From Symbiodinium natans (Eukaryota; Sar; Dinophyceae; Suessiales; Symbiodiniaceae), in NCBI GenBank assembly GCA_905221605.1, contig CAJNDS010001213.1, positions 309,879 to 373,878 on the forward strand: a DNA stretch of 64,000 nucleotides. Direction: 5' to 3'. This document shows, in pieces, positions 50,615 through 61,954 of the stretch (position 1 is the stretch's first letter; each line of letters begins with the position of its first letter). The notes below the pieces were generated by a model. That model made no database searches. It was not told the DNA's origin and saw nothing but the letters and a program-made list of their open reading frames with translations. The position numbers and the translations under genes were made by a program.

Positions 50615-52345
50615 CTCTTAGTATTGGGGGGGGGCTCGTGATTTAGCATTGGAGGCAGGGCTCGTGATTTAGTATTGGAGGGAGGCCGGGCTCGTCATTT
50701 AGTGTTGGGAGGAGGCCCGGGCAGCTGCTCCCAGGGGCCCCTTCACCATTTAAATTATTTAAATTATTTCAATTGTTTAAATTATTTAAATATATTTAAA
50801 TGATTTAAATTATTTAAACTATTTAAATTATTTAAATTATTTAAATTATTTAAATTATTTGAATTATTTAAATTATTTAAATTATTTAAATTATTTAAAT
50901 AGTTTAACTAAATTGTTTAAATTGTTTACATTATTTATAATATTTAAATTCCCAGAATTTATATAAATTCAAAATAATTGAGACATTATTTAAATTATTT
51001 ATAATATTTAAATTCCCAGAATGTATATATAATTTAAATAAGTTAAATGTCGGGGGGCCCCTGGACATGTAAATGATTTAAATTCACCGAATTTAAATAA
51101 TTTAAATAATTTAAATAATTTAAATAATGTAAATAATTCAAATAGTTTAAATAATTTACATAGTTTAAATAATTTAAATAATTTACATAATTTAAATAAT
51201 TTACATAATTTAAATAATTTACATAATTTAAATAATTTGAATAATTTGATTAATTTAGATAATTTAAATAATTTAAATAATTTAAATGATTTAAATAATT
51301 TAAATAATTTAAAAAATAAATAGTTTAAATAATTTGAATAAGTTAAATAGTTTAAATAATTGAAGTTGGGGGAGGCCCAGGCTCGTAATTTAGTATTGGG
51401 GGCAGGCCCGGGCTCGTGATTTAGTATTGGGGAAAGGCATTTAAATTATTTAAACTATTTAAATTATATAAATTTTTTAAATTATTTAAATTATTTAAAT
51501 TTTGTAAATTATTCAAATTATTCAGATTATTTAAATTATTTAAATTATTTAAATTCTTTAAATTATTTAAATTGTTTAAATTATTTAAATTATTTAAATT
51601 ATTTAAACTATTTAAATTATTTAAATTATTTAAACTATTTAAATTATTTAAATTATTTAAATTATTTAAATTGTTTACATTATTTACATTATTTAAATGA
51701 TTTAAATTATTTAAATTATTTAAATTGTTTAAATTATTTAAATTATTTAAATTAACCGAATTTATATAATTATAATTTAAATGTAGGGGGGGCCTGGACA
51801 TTTGAATTATTTAAATTATTTAAATTCACCGAACTTATATAATTTAAATAATTTAAATGTCGGGGGGCCCCTGGACATTTAAATCATTTAAATTATTTAA
51901 ATTCCTTGAATTTTATATAATTTTGAATAATTGAGATAATTTAAATGGAAAAGCGGGGGAGGCTGGCCCGCTTCCGGGGAGGCCCGGGCTCGTAATTTAC
52001 TATTGGGGGAGGCCCGGGCTCGTGGTTTAGTATTGGGGGGAGGCCCGGGCTCGTAATTTAGTATTCGGGGCAGGCGCGGGCTGGTAATTTAGTGTTGGGG
52101 GGAGGCCCGGGCTCGTGATTTAGTATTGGGGGCAGGCACGGGCTCGTAATTTAGTATTGGGGGAGGGCCCGGGCTCGTGATTTAATATTGGGGGGAGGCC
52201 GGGCTCGTGATTTAGTATTGGGGGGAGGCGCGGGCTCGTAATTTAGCATTGGGGGAGGGCCCTGGCTCGTGATTTAGTGTTGGGGGGAGGCCGGGCTCGT
52301 GATTTAGTATTGGGGGGAGGCCCGGGCAGCTGCCCCCAGGGCCCC
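50615..52345. repeat. G-rich ~32-bp repeat islands (GGGAGGCCCGGGCTCGTGATTTAGTATTGG)
   Basis: Three islands at about 50615-50720, 51365-51437 and 51960-52335 carry two to twelve copies of a 30-33-bp unit: GGGGGAGGCCCGGGCTCGT, then a short A/T-rich part such as GATTTAGTATT. Two islands end in GGGCAGCTGC(T/C)CCCAGG. They alternate with the AT-rich array. Confidence 0.85.
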
Positions 52346-52562
52346 TTGACCATTTAAACAATTTAAATTATTTAAATTGTTTAAATTATTTAAATTATTT
52401 AAATCATTTAAATTAATTAAAATATTTAAATTATGTAAATTATTTCAATCATTTCAATTATTTCAATTATTTCAATTATTTCAATTATTTCAATTATTTA
52501 AATTATTCAAATTATTCAAATTATTTAAATGATTTAAATTTTTTTAATTATTTAATTGAATT
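50745..52562. repeat. AT-rich palindromic 9-mer array (ATTTAAATT)
   Basis: Hundreds of bases of tandem TTATTTAAA with single-base variants run in several blocks (50745-51050, 51065-51360, 51437-51780, 51800-51945, 52350-52560). Because each unit contains ATTTAAAT, both strands read the same and every segment can fold on itself. The 126-codon Leu/Asn frame at 51421-51801 is a by-product of the 9-bp period, not a gene. Confidence 0.9.
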
Positions 52563-52985
52563 ATTTAGTTTAGGGTTTTAAAGAGAAGCTCCCGAAACCC
52601 TGTCGGGTCAAGCAATTAAGCCCAAACCCGTTACCTTTAAACCTATAGGGTTAAGGTTAAGGTTTAAAGGCTTCGCGTTTAAGATTTAGGATTTTAAACC
52701 TAAGCCCATAGAGTTCAATCCTTAGGGGATTAAGGTTGAAACATTCAAACCCTTAACCCTAAACCCTTTAGGGTCAGAACCCTAAAACACCATTAGGCTC
52801 TAAAAGGTTCAAAGGTTTTAACCCTATAGGCGCTGAAGGTATACATGCCCAGACCTTAGATTTGTATACCATTAAACCCTTTAGGGTAGGGCTTCAAGGT
52901 TTATTTCTAAAACCCTCATGGGGTAAGCCTTTTAGGGTTTAGCCCTATATGGTATAGGGTGATGCGAAGAAATCATTTACTGTAA
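52563..52985. repeat. Degenerate telomere-like tract (TTTAGGG/CCCTAAA words in both orientations)
   Basis: The tract is dense in AACCCTA, GGGTTTA, CCCTTTAGGG and GGGTTAAGG words, with both strand orientations mixed. This looks like decayed and inverted telomeric repeat. No perfect run longer than two heptamers. Confidence 0.6.
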
Positions 52986-53900
52986 GTCCCGGGGACGCGA
53001 GAATACAGTGAGCAAATATCTTTTCACTATTTCCTGAGCATTTCCAACAGGCTGCTAGTAATTGCTCGCAAGTATCTTGCTGTTCATTCTCAATGTTCCC
53101 CACAGGTCTCCCAACATGTATGATTTCTCAAGGAAATGCTCATTTTCCCATAAACCGCAAGACTCACAAGCACATAAAGGTCTCATATGACATTCGTCCA
53201 AAGCAACTTGGTATCACATCCTTACTACAAAAAAATATTGTTTTCAGGGTGGTTCAGGTGGTCGTGCGTTTCCCAAGAAGAAATGATATAGCATGTTACG
53301 GGACCTGTGCTGCTATATCTTAATATAGCGAGAGGGTGTAGGATTGTTTTGAGTTGGAGAGGTAGGTAAGCCAGAAGGTTTTGTTTAGAGACACGTCTCG
53401 TAAGAATAAAGGAAAATAGCATGCTACCGAAACTGTGAAGTTATATCTTAGCATAGAGAGGGTTTAGGGTGGTTTTGAGTTGAAGGGGTACGTAAGGTTG
53501 CTCTGTGGTACGAGCTGCGCTGATATGGAATATACCCACCATTTGTGCAGAACAAACATACAATGCGCGCCTTCAGAATTGTAGTATGCTTGGATCTTCA
53601 GGCTTCTTGGTATACAGGTTGAGGTTTGTGTTGAACCGCGTCCTGTACTTACGTCGGAGTTTGGAGTTTGAGATTTCTGTTGAACAGCACCCCGTACGCA
53701 CGTCGGAGTGCCTCAGTTCTCAACTTACAAACCCTAAACTCAGGAGGGGCTCATGTTAAGGTTTTAGGGTTAAGAATTTCAATACTTAAGGTCCTGTAGC
53801 CCTAGCCCGAAAACCAAAAACCGGAAAGCCTAGGAGAACGCCTGAGTGTCACCTCCACACAGTAGCTCTTTGCAATCACTTTGTAAGACCTAGCATGTAT
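52986..53900. other. No gene recognised; short direct repeat near 53280-53480
   Basis: Two similar phrases (ATAGCATG, a variable stretch, ACTGTG/CCTGTG, then TATATCTTA and ATAG-GAG-GGT, TTTTGAGTTG) at 53285-53365 and 53415-53490 suggest an ancient roughly 130-bp duplication. Another pair (TTGAACCGCGTCCTGTAC and TTGAACAGCACCCCGTACG) lies near 53635 and 53685. Confidence 0.4.
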
Positions 53901-53902
53901 GC

Positions 53903-53945
53903 ATATATATATATGTATTTTGTATGTGTGTGTATATATACATAT
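53903..53945. repeat. AT/GT microsatellite
   Basis: Alternating TATATATATATGTAT and GTGTGTGTATATATACATATG. Confidence 0.9.
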
Positions 53946-54194
53946 GTCCACAAGCCCCTATTCTAAATCAACCGCTATGCGAACCCGCCTCGGCCAGTGG
54001 GTCTTGCTTAAACATTCCATAAACCTTGAACCCCTACCCCCTAAACTCCGTATCGGCCCTATACCACCTACACCCCTTTTTCCCCATATGGCCCTCGACC
54101 GCCTATACCGCCTAACACCCCGAACCACTACAACACCCTCCCCCTGACCTTCAAACCAAAAGCACATAAACTCCCCGAGCACCCCTAGGCCCGA

Positions 54195-54480
54195 GACCCA
54201 TTTGAAGCAACCCTTAACTTAGCTTTCTCCCGACCTTAATGCAACCCTTAACCCTGCCTCCCCAAGCCTTAAAGCAACCCTTAACTTAACTTTCCCCCGG
54301 CGTAATGCGACCCTTAACACTGCCTCCCCAAGCCTTAAAGCAACCCTTCCCGTAGCTTTCTCCCGGCCTAATGCAACCCTTAACCCTGCCTCCCCAAGCT
54401 GTAAAGCAACCCTTACCGTAGCTTTCTCGCGACCTTAATGCAACCCTTAACACGGCCTCCCCGAGCTTCGGTTTTCCTTA
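54195..54480. repeat. ~66-bp minisatellite, block 1
   Basis: The unit is GCAACCCTTAACTTAGCTTT, CTCCCGACCTTAAT, GCAACCCTTAACCCTGCC, TCCCCAAGCCTTAAA with small changes; about four copies, plus a worn end. Each unit contains two half-units sharing GCAACCCTTAAC. Confidence 0.85.
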
Positions 54481-54699
54481 GGACAATATCTGAATCTTAT
54501 GCAACCCTTACAAAGCACAGGACGCTGAACAACCTTTGAAAACTCCAACACCCCGGAAGAATTTCCGCATAAAGCCAAAAAAACCATTTACAGTACCTAT
54601 ATAGTACCTATATTTAATATACTACCTTTAGACAGGACATCGAACTGATGCTGGAGGAGATCCAGGGCCTTTGCTCAGGTTGTGTTAAAACACCACACT

Positions 54700-54990
54700 T
54701 TGGGGATTAGGGTTTAGGGTTTAGGGCTCGTAGGGTTTAGGGGTTATAGGTCCCATTCACCACATAAGTCTTACAAAACTCGTCGGGTTTAGGGTTGGAG
54801 TCCCATAAACCACAGAAGCCCCATAAGCCGTGTAAGCTCTGTCAGCCCCGAAAAGCAAAAACAAGCCCTGCGAGCCGTGGGGCGTTCTGCTTGAGGACTC
54901 GGGGTGCTAATTTAGGTGTAGGGTTTAAGGGTTTTGGACCGTAAACCCTAAACTCTAAGCCACTGAACTCTAAACTTGTTGATTTGGTAT
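54700..54990. repeat. Interstitial TTTAGGG scraps
   Basis: Two to three GGGTTTA heptamers stand at 54708-54730, with further GGGTTTAGGG words to 54800, and again GGGTTTAAGGG and AAACCCTAAACTC near 54920-54960. Confidence 0.6.
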
Positions 54991-55102
54991 GGGGTCTTCG
55001 GAGTTTCTGGGTCTACCCTTATCCGTCGAACTTCCATTACAGATATATACCTAATAGTGACCACGTGCTCCTATTCAAGGCAGAGGGAGGGCCCTGGTAG
55101 GT

Positions 55103-55203
55103 CTTGAGTTTATGTGTGTGAGGGAGTGTGTGTGTGTGTGTGTCTGTGTCTGTGTGTCTGTGTCTGTGTGTCTGTGTGTCTGTGTGTGTGTGTCTGTGTG
55201 CGC
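55103..55203. repeat. TG microsatellite with TCTG interruptions
   Basis: About 100 bp of GTGTGTGT interrupted by TCTGTGTC/TCTGTGTG blocks. Confidence 0.95.
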
Positions 55204-55840
55204 TTAGGGCAGTTTGGGGCTGAAGACTTCAACAACCGCAACCGTAAACCCTAATGTAAGCGCCTTAATATTCAGAATAAGGTTTGGGGGTATATTATAC
55301 TATAATTTTAGTCAAGGGCCCCCCGAAACCCTATTCTAATTCTTCAGGCACCTACATCAAATCCTGAAGTGTCTTAGCACACTTCGTTTGAGCATGAGCC
55401 AACCAAACCCGATTTCAAGAGCAGAGCCGGAGCCAGAAATCATCCTGCAATAAGGCGCTCTGGACCGCACATCGCTATACGTTCATTACGTGGAATTAGC
55501 AGTAGGACAACAGGCAGCAGCAACGGTAAGACACTCATGGCATAGCAGCGTTAATGGAGATAAATGGTGCTTTTGATCATGTCAACGATGTTTGGGATTT
55601 TCAGAGAATAACCGACCCCAGCCAAACCGGGAGCAATATGGAAGGCGCTTACATAAGTATCATACCATCTCCTGATAGTCCCTAGCATATTAAAAGCATA
55701 ATGTACCCGAAAGCCCTATTCAAATTCTGAGGTCCCCTATATTTGATTGGGATCCTTAACGTAGTTAAGGACCCTCAAAAAGAGATCTTCAGCTTTCCAA
55801 AACCCCATGTCAGACAAGTGGAACACTTCTTCAAGAAATC
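55204..55840. other. No gene recognised
   Basis: Unique-looking sequence with scattered CCCTAAT/CCCTATT words. Nothing coding could be supported. Confidence 0.35.
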
Positions 55841-55917
55841 CTAAACCCTAAAACCTACGCCCTAAACCCTGAAACCTAACCTGTAAACACTAAAACCCTA
55901 AACCCTAAACTCGAAAC
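55841..55917. repeat. Interstitial CCCTAAA tract
   Basis: Repeated AACCCTAAA, AACCTACGCCCTAAACCCTG and similar, about ten degenerate heptamers of the Arabidopsis-type telomere word. Confidence 0.75.
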
Positions 55918-56009
55918 GCACGAAGGAGGAACAGCCACCCGAGAAGCCCGAGGTGTCAGGGCCTGTTTAGGTAGGGTTTGCAAGGGTTTCTTAGTCTGAG
56001 GAAGTTTAG

Positions 56010-56515
56010 TCTTTGCCTCCCCAAGCCTTAAAGCAACCCTTAACTTAGCTCCAGACCTTGACCCGGCCCATTTCCGAGCCTTGAAGCAGCCCTTAACTTG
56101 GCTTTCTCCCGACCCCATCATGCAACCCTTAACCCTGCCTCCCCAAGCTGTAAAGCAACCCTTACCGTAGCTTTCTCGCGACCTTAATGCAACCCTTAAC
56201 ACGGCCTCCCCAAGCCTTAATGCAACCGTTACCGTAGCTTTCTCCCGACCTTCCTTAATGCAACCCCTTAACCCTGCCTCCCAAGCCTTATAGAAATTCT
56301 TAATTTAGCATTCTCTCGACGTTAACGCAAACCCTTAACTCGGCCTCCCCAAGCCTCAAAGCAACCCTTACCTTGCTTTCCCCCGACTTAATGCAACCCT
56401 TAACACGGCCTCCCCCAAGCCTTAAAGCAACCCTTACTTTAGCTTTCTCCCGACCTAATGCAACCCTTAACCCTGCCTCCCCAAGCAATCAAACAACCAT
56501 TACCTTAACTCTCTC
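56010..56515. repeat. ~66-bp minisatellite, block 2
   Basis: The same unit as at 54195-54480 (CCTCCCCAAGCCTTAAAGCA, ACCCTTAACTTAGC, TTTCTCCCGACCTTAATG), about seven copies, several with indels and partial units. The minus strand reads as Arg/Leu/Gly-rich frames because of the repeat, not because of a gene. Confidence 0.85.
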
Positions 56516-58500
56516 CCCATGTGGCGGAAGCAAGAAAGAGGAAGGGCCTGTCCAGATCGAGATCACCCCAAACGCAAGTCAGAGGCCGCGGACCTGCTCG
56601 GGGTGATCAAGGGCAAGGGTCAAGTTCGCGTGGTGCAGGCTTGGAGAACGGTGAGGGTGATCTTGAGATCGAAGAAGCTGGACCCCGCCGAACTTTGAAC
56701 AGCGATGGGAGGCTCTTATCGAGCAATAGTGGACATGGCTCGAATCAGGCAGGGCTGTGGGCATGGCGGTGTTGGTGGTCATGCAACAAGCTTGGGAAAG
56801 ACGAGATTCACGATACTCAAGTGGGTCCTTAGACCTTTGACCACGATCAGTGTGGGGATCCTGGCTTTTCAGAAAGAGCAGACTCAGTGTCGCGATGAGC
56901 CGTCTCCGGGGGACGCAGTCAGCCTCATGGACACCAGGTGCCGTCACGGCAGACGTCGGGTGAGGGATTCGAGGACCCCGTGAAGAACTTCAGCTACATC
57001 TTCAGCGGGAGGAGGGGCTAGAGCGAGACAGAGGAATGGCAAGCCGCGTCCGTCCCAGCTCGGGCACGTGCAACCCAGGCAGGAGTCGCACTGAATGTGT
57101 AGACGTTCGACTTGATGAAGGGCCTTCAGTTGCACACTGAACCCAAAAGACCTACACTCCGAAGCCTTAAACCCTAAGAGCCCAGCTTCAAATGCCTTGA
57201 GGCCCCGCAAGACACGCTCAAAATACTAAATTCCCATCCCTAACCCTTCTACAGGTCGGTGGTCTCTTTGCTTGGGTTTCTGTTTTAAAGGGGCTGTACA
57301 TGGAGACTTTACTACAGCCGCGAACACTGATCCCGAGCAAGCTGAAGCTCCGCTTTACACAACAAGATAAGGCAGAAAGGATGCCCCGAACCGTGAAATT
57401 CTCAACCCTAAGCCCGTTCCGAAGCAGAGGAGGAGGACTCCTCGTCTCCCAGCGCCTCCAGTCTTAAACGTTTGGGGTTCAGGGGTTGAGGGTTGAGGTG
57501 TTAAGTCCAACTTGAGGATTTTAAACCTACTTTGCAGGGTTTTAATCAGATTTATCGCCTAGGAAGGCTGGGGGTCTCTGTGTAAGAAGGTCCGGAGAGT
57601 TGTCTCAGCTTTGAGATCCACGTGAGGTGTGGCAGTAACGGTTCGTCTAGGGTTTGGGTTTAGATTTTAGGGTTTAGGGCTTAGTCTGGGTTTCAGGGTT
57701 CAAGGTTCCCTATAGATCTGTTTATACATGTGTTTAGCATAAGGAACCAAACATTCTATACTAGCTTTGTTTTTCTGGTCGTCGTATGGTGTCTATATAC
57801 TGGCTGTGAAGGTAGAGTGAGAGGTCAACAGTAGTCGTAATTTCGAGACGACTACTTGTGCTGCCACTGAAGTATTGCAGATTGTTACTTGTTCTTGGCT
57901 CATTGTTCTGCAAGCTGGGACTCTCCACAACAATATCCTATACCGATTACCATCCCACACCTAAAAGCCTATACCTGTTTGGAACTTAGGACCTTTAACA
58001 CTTATACTGCCCCTTAGAGAACTCGAAAAGAGCCCTTGAAGCAACCCCCGTGCTACAGCAATGAACGCCACGCTTTCTCCGCGTGACGGTCTCTGAAAAC
58101 ATCCGAGGAAACGGACCTCCAGCAAGCAGCCCGACGCGCCTGGACCCCACATACACTGCAGTTTTTGGGTTGCAGCCTTCCTTAGGGTCCTTTCAATTTC
58201 CAGTTGGGTGTGGTCCTTCCGAAGCTTCGACACTCCGTTCGATCACGGCGGAAACGATTGACATGATCATCATCTTAGCTGTCGTATTTGCAGTGCCACC
58301 TGTGCATAATCGTATTTACTCGTCGTCTTCGTCGCCGTCTTCAAGCTGGAGCATGCAAGAGGGAAGCTTCCCCAAATTCAAGTTTCGACTACAGTTCACA
58401 CTGACCAGGCGCGACACAAATTCGCCCTGGCCAAGGCCCAACATGGCAATTATACATTTTTGGGTTTGAGGGTTGGGCTCTTCCGGTTCAGAGGTTTGGT
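56516..58500. other. No confirmed gene; several open frames and telomere-like scraps
   Basis: 56521-56832 (plus) and 56579-56947 (minus) are open on opposite strands without any recognised domain. TTTAGGG-like words occur at 57475-57500 and 57650-57690. 57961-58233 (minus) starts MSKLRKDHTQLEIERTLRKA, a short helical phrase that then degenerates. No family or consistent splicing is seen. Confidence 0.35.
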
Positions 58501-59100
58501 ATCACGCGCGCTCCCACACCCCACGCTCGCTCGCATGCCCGCCCGCCCGGTTACATAGCGGGTTGCGGATGATAGAGCAAGGTTAAAGGTTTTGGGGGTG
58601 GGGGTGAGGATGATATAGCGGGTACGATAGGGTTTGCTTTATAGGGGTAACTGCAACGTGCTTTTAGATAGCCTGTTGGCTCAGGAAGTTACAGGCTTTC
58701 AGGGTTAGTTAGGCCTTCGGGCACCTTAACCCTGAACACCAACCCCTAAACCCCAAACCTTAAACCCCAAACCCTAACAACCCTCTCAGGCGTTTCACTT
58801 GTGAGGTGTTGGGGGGGGGGTCAGGAATTCTATTTTTGTGACTTTGCGACATTGCAGTTTGGGCAGCTTGGCCTTAGGATTCATAGGGTTTAGAGTTTTG
58901 GTTTGGGCAGCTTGGGCATAGGATTTATGTACGTTGGACCTTTAGGGTCTATGTGAGGCAATGTCCTTGTTTCCCCAGTAGAACCCTTGGAAACTCGTGT
59001 CAGTGATCCAAAACATGAGACGCAGGGATTCGACTTGGGTTTTGGGGGTTCAGGCCTTAGGCTTTAGGATTTGAGTTTCAGGGCCCCCTCTCTGCTTCAG
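58501..59100. other. No gene; telomere-like words
   Basis: CCCTAAACCCCAAACC-type words at 58735-58785 are followed by a G-run, and a direct repeat of GGGCAGCTTGG(C/G)C-TAGGATT stands at 58860 and 58906. Confidence 0.5.
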
Positions 59101-59104
59101 CAAA

Positions 59105-59186
59105 TCTCTTTCTTTGTAGTTTTTCCTCGTCATTCCTCTCAACCTCCTCCTCTTCCAACGCTACGAGACATACCACTCAGATAAGA

Positions 59187-59224
<38 letters not shown>

Positions 59225-59682
59225 GGTGAAAAGGGGGAGGCCATGCCAGCGGGAAGACCTGTTTCCCACGCCACCCCAGAAACAGGGGCGGGCGTAGACG
59301 CCCGGGAGCTTCGGTTCCCAAGCCCTTCGAACGAAAGAAAGAGAGAGAGAGAGAGAGGGAGGGTGAGAGAGCGACCGAAAAAAAAGAACGAGACCAAGAG
59401 CGAGAGCAAGAGCAAGAGAGACGGAGGAAAGGAGAGGAGAGTGAGAGGCAGGAGCAAGGATGTAAATTTGTATCTTTCTCTTTAGCAGTAGAAAAACTGA
59501 TTTGGACTTGAGAGGTGGAAAACCAAGAGACCCTCTCTCTCTCCTACGGTCTATGCTTCTCTCAATGCCTCGCCCTGTCTCATTCTTTCTCTCCTTCTTC
59601 AAACCTCTTCCTCCGTAGTTCTTCCTTTCATTCGTCTCCCCTTTCTCCTCCTCTTACACTTCCACGAGACATACCATTCAGA

Positions 59683-59726
<44 letters not shown>

Positions 59727-59965
59727 AGAGAGAGAGAGAGAGCCAAAGACCGACCAATAAAAAAAGAACGAGACCGAGAGCGAGAGCGAGAGCGACGGGG
59801 GGAGAAGAGAAGAGGGAGAAGCAAGGTAGGAAGAAAGTGTAATCTCTTCCTCTGTTTTTCAAGAAAGAAAACTGATCTGAACTTGAGAAGTGGAAAGCCA
59901 AGAGACCCTCTCTCACGGTTTCTCTCAATGTCCTGCCCTGTCTCAGTCCCTCCCTCCTTCGCCTA
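59105..59965. repeat. Tandem duplication (two ~380-500-bp copies) carrying GA microsatellites
   Basis: Copy 1 spans about 59105-59595 and copy 2 about 59600-59965. Both run through ACGAGACATACCA, an (AG)n run (59188-59219 and 59688-59745), AACGAGACC-AGAGCGAGAGC, AACTGAT-T-GACTTGAGA, CCAAGAGACCCTCTCTC and CCTGTCTCA. Copy 2 lacks the roughly 120 bp between its GA run and the GAACGAGACC phrase. Flanking TTCCTCCTCTT words also match. Confidence 0.75.
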
Positions 59966-60030
59966 CGGCTGATAACCTGCGTGAGGGTTCGGTATCCCTG
60001 ATACAGTATGTTCGCTCCCCTCACCAGAGC

Positions 60031-60378
60031 TTATGTAGATGATGATGATGTGGTTTGCCTTGTCGAGCTGTAGATACCACGCACTCCTCTGTTCCAATCC
60101 CAATCCCTTGGAGTCGTCTCGCTGCAGAGTGACGATCTATATGCACGGGAATGGCTCAAATCCTTCTGTAGGTTTGTCAAGCTAGTTGGCAAGTATATGA
60201 GCTGTTGCCCATACTTGAGTCTTGAGCCAAAGTTGCGTTGCATGCGGAATACAGGATACTGGCCATAGCTCATGGCCCGAATACGATCCCATGAGTACGC
60301 CGCAAAAGGATAGAGACAAGAACCGCAAAGCAGTCTCTTGCTCTTATGCACATGATTGCTGATGACATTGGACAACAT
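60031..60378 (-). CDS. Hypothetical ORF, 115 aa
   Basis: Starts MLSNVISNHVHKSKRLL and continues with balanced composition (FAAYSWDRIRAMSYGQYPVF, NFGSRLKYGQQLI) until it ends in a Ser/Thr run encoded by a CAT/GAT trinucleotide repeat (60037-60054). The middle looks more protein-like than its surroundings and might be an exon or a transposon scrap. No family is recognised and no start or splice signal supports it. Confidence 0.25.
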   Translation of the reverse strand: MLSNVISNHVHKSKRLLCGSCLYPFAAYSWDRIRAMSYGQYPVFRMQRNFGSRLKYGQQLIYLPTSLTNLQKDLSHSRAYRSSLCSETTPRDWDWNRGVRGIYSSTRQTTSSSST

Positions 60379-60379
60379 A

Positions 60380-61560
60380 GATCAGGTCGCGATACCTACG
60401 ATTGGACTAGGCATCGACGTCCGTTCGCATTTTGTGCTACAAGTATAATGGGGAACCCCAAATTGGTATCGTAATTACTTGATCATACCCCCCAAACCTT
60501 GTTCTAAATTTAAGTCCCCTACATCAGGCCAAGAATTTCAGAGCGCAACGGCGTCCTGCAGGCCGCTGAGCTAAGTAAGGGCCCGGCTTCCGTGTGGTCG
60601 GACCGGGAAATCCTGGTTATGCCTTTGCCAGAGTCCTATGCATGTATGTAAAAAAGACGTATGGGTCAGAAGTTTAGGGGTTTGGGGCTTGGGGTTTGAT
60701 GCTTATGATGGGAAAGTTGATGGTCTTCATGCGGCCTTTGTCCTTGGGTAGGAAACCTTTAACTATTCTGTGCATTGTTAAGAAGCCAAATATAGCTAGA
60801 GTGTCGAGCTTTGGTGGGTTAAGGAACCTCAATATTGGCAGGCGCCCACAGGATACAGGAAAGAGTTTAGGGCTGAGGGGTTAGGGTTTAGGGTTAAGAC
60901 TTTAGAGTTTCGGGCTTAGGGTTTGAGGATGTTGTCTCCAAAGCCAGGATATATCTGAGTTTTAGAGTACCTGCACTATCCAATTTAGGTCCCCGGCCGA
61001 TTGGTTCGCTTCATTGTGCATGGTTTAGTTTTTAGGGTATAGGGCGAAGAAAACGATCCTTCTGGGGTTGATTGCCTCTCAGTAGTCAGTGGCCAGGCAA
61101 TCCGGTAGCCAAAACAGGCGAGTATAGGTCGGTCATGGTGCTGCCCACAAGCTATCTTACACAAAACTCGGATAAGGCAAATTATGGTAAACCCGGCTTG
61201 AAGTTCAATGGACACTTACAAAGGAAGTTTGTAAGGACCTCAAGCTGTACTTCAAGAGGTCGCAAGCATAGTTGCTTGTCTTCTAAACCTACTCTTTTCT
61301 CTCAATGGCCCGAAACCCTGAAGCCTAAGCCTACTCACACCTATCCATGACCTTAAACCCCAAACCCTAAAAGCCCTAAACCATAGGCCCTATCGCAGGA
61401 TCCATGCGATGTCAACCCAGGCTTCCCTCTCAGGGAATCCGGAGATCCTAACGAATCACTTAAAGGCTACGGCGTTTGGGTGTAATATAAGAAGCCTCAA
61501 TGCCAAGATTATTCCCTCGGGTTTCTCATTATAGTCTCCAACCCTATAAATGCCCTTGGT
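60380..61560. other. No gene recognised; telomere-like scraps
   Basis: GGGTTAGGGTTTAGGGTTAA occurs at 60880, CCCCAAACCCTAAAAGCCCTAA near 61350-61375. Remaining sequence shows only short open frames. Confidence 0.4.
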
Positions 61561-61639
61561 GATAGAACCCTTTCCCGCGTTTGGTTTCTGACTGTCAGGG
61601 GGTTCGACCTTCGCGGCACCGACTGTGTTGCAGGCGGGC

Positions 61640-61900
61640 CGGGTTCGCGGTTGCTTTAGAGCTCTCTCAAGGGCTTACACTTTCGGCTTAGGGGTTACGG
61701 AACGGGTGCTCACTTACTTTACAGGTTCCCTCAAGGGCTTTAAGTCTCAGGGTTTCGGGATTCAGGGTTCAGGGTTCGGCGGTACTTTACAGGTGCCAGT
61801 AAGGGTTTAGGGGTTTAGGACCGGGTTCGGGGTGACTTTACAGGTTCCCTCAAGGGCTTGAGTTTTGGGGTTTCGGGGTTCAGGGTTCGGGGTCTCCATC
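61640..61900. repeat. ~85-bp minisatellite (TTTACAGGTTCCCTCAAGGGCTT)
   Basis: The phrases TTTACAGGT(T/G)CC, TCAAGGGCTT and GGGTTTCGGG-TTCAGGGTTC recur at about 61668, 61720, 61790 and 61840, each copy ending in G-rich GGGTTCGG words. It runs directly into the copia fragment. Confidence 0.65.
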
Positions 61901-61954
61901 GGAACGTGGGCCAATGGATGCGCTTGCCAGTGGGTTCCAGGGACACTGCTGCTT

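Noticed and set aside
51421-51801. 126-codon Leu/Asn-repeat ORF
   Set aside because: It is a by-product of the 9-bp ATTTAAATT period; similar frames arise in any such array.
50745-52560. CRISPR-like alternation of repeat and spacer
   Set aside because: The AT units are continuous, have no unique spacers, and the context is eukaryotic.
56521-56947. Two opposite-strand 100-120-codon ORFs
   Set aside because: Neither has a domain, start context or splice pattern; mutual overlap makes at least one a shadow.
59139-59760. Leu/Ser- and Arg/Glu-rich ORFs on both strands
   Set aside because: They are translations of GA microsatellite DNA with no other coding signal.
60221-60241. Possible relic of the dinoflagellate spliced leader on the minus strand
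   Set aside because: Eleven bases at the 3' side match the leader as I recall it, but only 15 of 21 overall and in the middle of an open frame; chance is likely.
61561-61625. tRNA-like GGGTTCGACC word
   Set aside because: No cloverleaf could be folded around it and no A-box was found.
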